Shown piece by piece: positions 23,590 to 24,380 of a stretch of 24,380 nucleotides of DNA; within the stretch, counting starts at the first letter, position 1, and each line of letters opens with the position of its first letter. Source of the DNA: Planctomycetota bacterium (lineage in GTDB: Bacteria; Planctomycetota; Planctomycetia; Pirellulales; Pirellulaceae); contig JAJRVM010000155.1 in the NCBI GenBank assembly GCA_024277285.1, positions 1 to 24,380 on the forward strand, given 5' to 3'. The notes under the pieces are model-generated. The model saw only the letters and a list, made by a program, of their open reading frames with translations, had not been told where the DNA came from and searched no databases. A program made the position numbers and the translations under genes.

Positions 23590-24380
23590 GTCTGAAGAAG
23601 CGCCCCGGCATCGAGGGGATTGAAACCTTACTGAGGCCCCGGAGGACCTGGGTCTCCGTCCATTGTCTGAAGAAGCGCCCCGGCATCGAGGGGATTGAAA
23701 CTAGACCATATGTCCTTATATTGTGAAAGGTGACTCCCCGTCTGAAGAAGCGCCCCGGCATCGAGGGGATTGAAACTCCGCGGCAGTCAGCCAATGGATG
23801 GACCAGTGACGTCTGAAGAAGCGCCCCGGCATCGAGGGGATTGAAACCTCCGTCCACTCGGACGGGATCAGGCCAACTGGCCACGGTCTGAAGAAGCGCC
23901 CCGGCATCGAGGGGATTGAAACTTTCCTCTGTTTCGCAATCAGCTTCCATCAGAAGGTTGTCTGAAGAAGCGCCCCGGCATCGAGGGGATTGAAACGAGT
24001 CATAATAAACCAGATGCAGTGATGGAGTGTACGGGTCTGAAGAAGCGCCCCGGCATCGAGGGGATTGAAACATCGGACCACGAAGGCCCGTCAGATCGAC
24101 GGCCAAGTCTGAAGAAGCGCCCCGGCATCGAGGGGATTGAAACTGGCCCGAAGGCCGCTGATCCCCCGTTTGTCACTCGACGTCTGAAGAAGCGCCCCGG
24201 CATCGAGGGGATTGAAACATGAAACTCTGACGTCAGGGTATCGTCGGTGAAGTCTGAAGAAGCGCCCCGGCATCGAGGGGATTGAAACGGCACCTAGCCA
24301 TCTAATAATCATTGTCAAATCTCCTTGTCTGAAGAAGCGCCCCGGCATCGAGGGGATTGAAACGGCGCCGAAGCGGATGA
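23590..24380 (+). CRISPR. CRISPR array, 11 identical 37-nt repeats, continuing past the window
   Basis: The repeat begins GTCTGAAGAAGCG and ends GGGGATTGAAAC, 37 nt in all. Copies start at 23590, 23665, 23740, 23811, 23886, 23960, 24035, 24107, 24182, 24252 and 24327, and I see no mismatch among them. Ten complete spacers are 33-38 nt long (38, 38, 34, 38, 37, 38, 35, 38, 33, 38) and an eleventh is cut by the window edge after 17 nt. CCCC and GGGG within the repeat pair around an 8-nt loop. Cutting at the 3' base of this hairpin leaves the 8-nt tag ATTGAAAC, typical of Cas6 processing. This and the adjacent leader and cas2 set the direction as plus. Spacer targets cannot be judged without a search. 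Confidence 0.99.

Noticed and set aside
23579..24348. Minus-strand open frames across the array with a repeated MPGRFFR peptide
   Set aside because: They are produced by translating the 37-nt repeats and spacers and are not genes.

Overview
The window is a large CRISPR-Cas type III locus with a run of small accessory and decayed genes on its left. Base composition is moderately GC-rich (upper 50s percent by eye). The gene set suggests a large-genome environmental bacterium. Planctomycetota would fit (a DUF6398 protein, a sigma-70-like accessory gene and a primase-polymerase CRISPR locus), but this is a weak inference: there is no rRNA or housekeeping gene to confirm it.

Layout. Positions 1-3.7 kb hold the end of a conserved hypothetical gene, a DUF6398 protein, a small membrane protein, a tiny endonuclease/phosphatase-like gene tail, an Mrr-like restriction endonuclease with its own promoter, and a conserved gene broken by two frameshifts. 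Positions 3.9-5.0 kb, on the minus strand, encode a CARF domain fused to a RelE-like toxin domain. Across a 715-bp divergent intergenic region lies a compact four-gene plus-strand cassette (5.7-10.0 kb): a sigma-70 region-2 protein, a protein with a beta-rich toxin-like core and an Arg-rich linker, an unrecognised helical plus beta-rich protein, and a Lon-type (S16) protease fused to a CARF domain. Next comes the interference module (10.1-17.9 kb): Cas10 without HD nuclease but with an intact GGDD motif, a Cas7-Cas5-Cas11 fusion interrupted by one in-frame TAG, a double Cas7, and a Cas7 with insertion (TIGR03986-like) carrying an N-terminal basic domain and an RGG linker. This fused-subunit arrangement resembles the type III-D variant (III-Dv) described from Synechocystis. 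A CARF-HEPN remnant, cas6, a CRISPR-associated primase-polymerase, cas1, cas2, a leader and a CRISPR array follow. The array has 11 identical 37-nt repeats and runs off the right edge.

How the parts may work together. Cas6 should cut the repeat at the base of a CCCC/GGGG hairpin to leave an 8-nt AUUGAAAC tag. The Cas10 complex would detect target RNA and, lacking HD, act mainly by making a cyclic oligoadenylate or related messenger. Two intact CARF effectors could read that signal: the RelE-like fusion (predicted RNA cleavage) and the Lon fusion (predicted proteolysis). The Lon-CARF gene is the last of an operon that starts with a sigma-like gene, so the best hypothesis is a messenger-triggered proteolytic switch that frees a sigma factor. 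It would parallel the published SAVED-Lon CalpL/CalpT/CalpS system, but with CARF as sensor and different partner proteins. This cassette is the most interesting thing in the window. cas1, cas2 and the primase-polymerase form the adaptation module.
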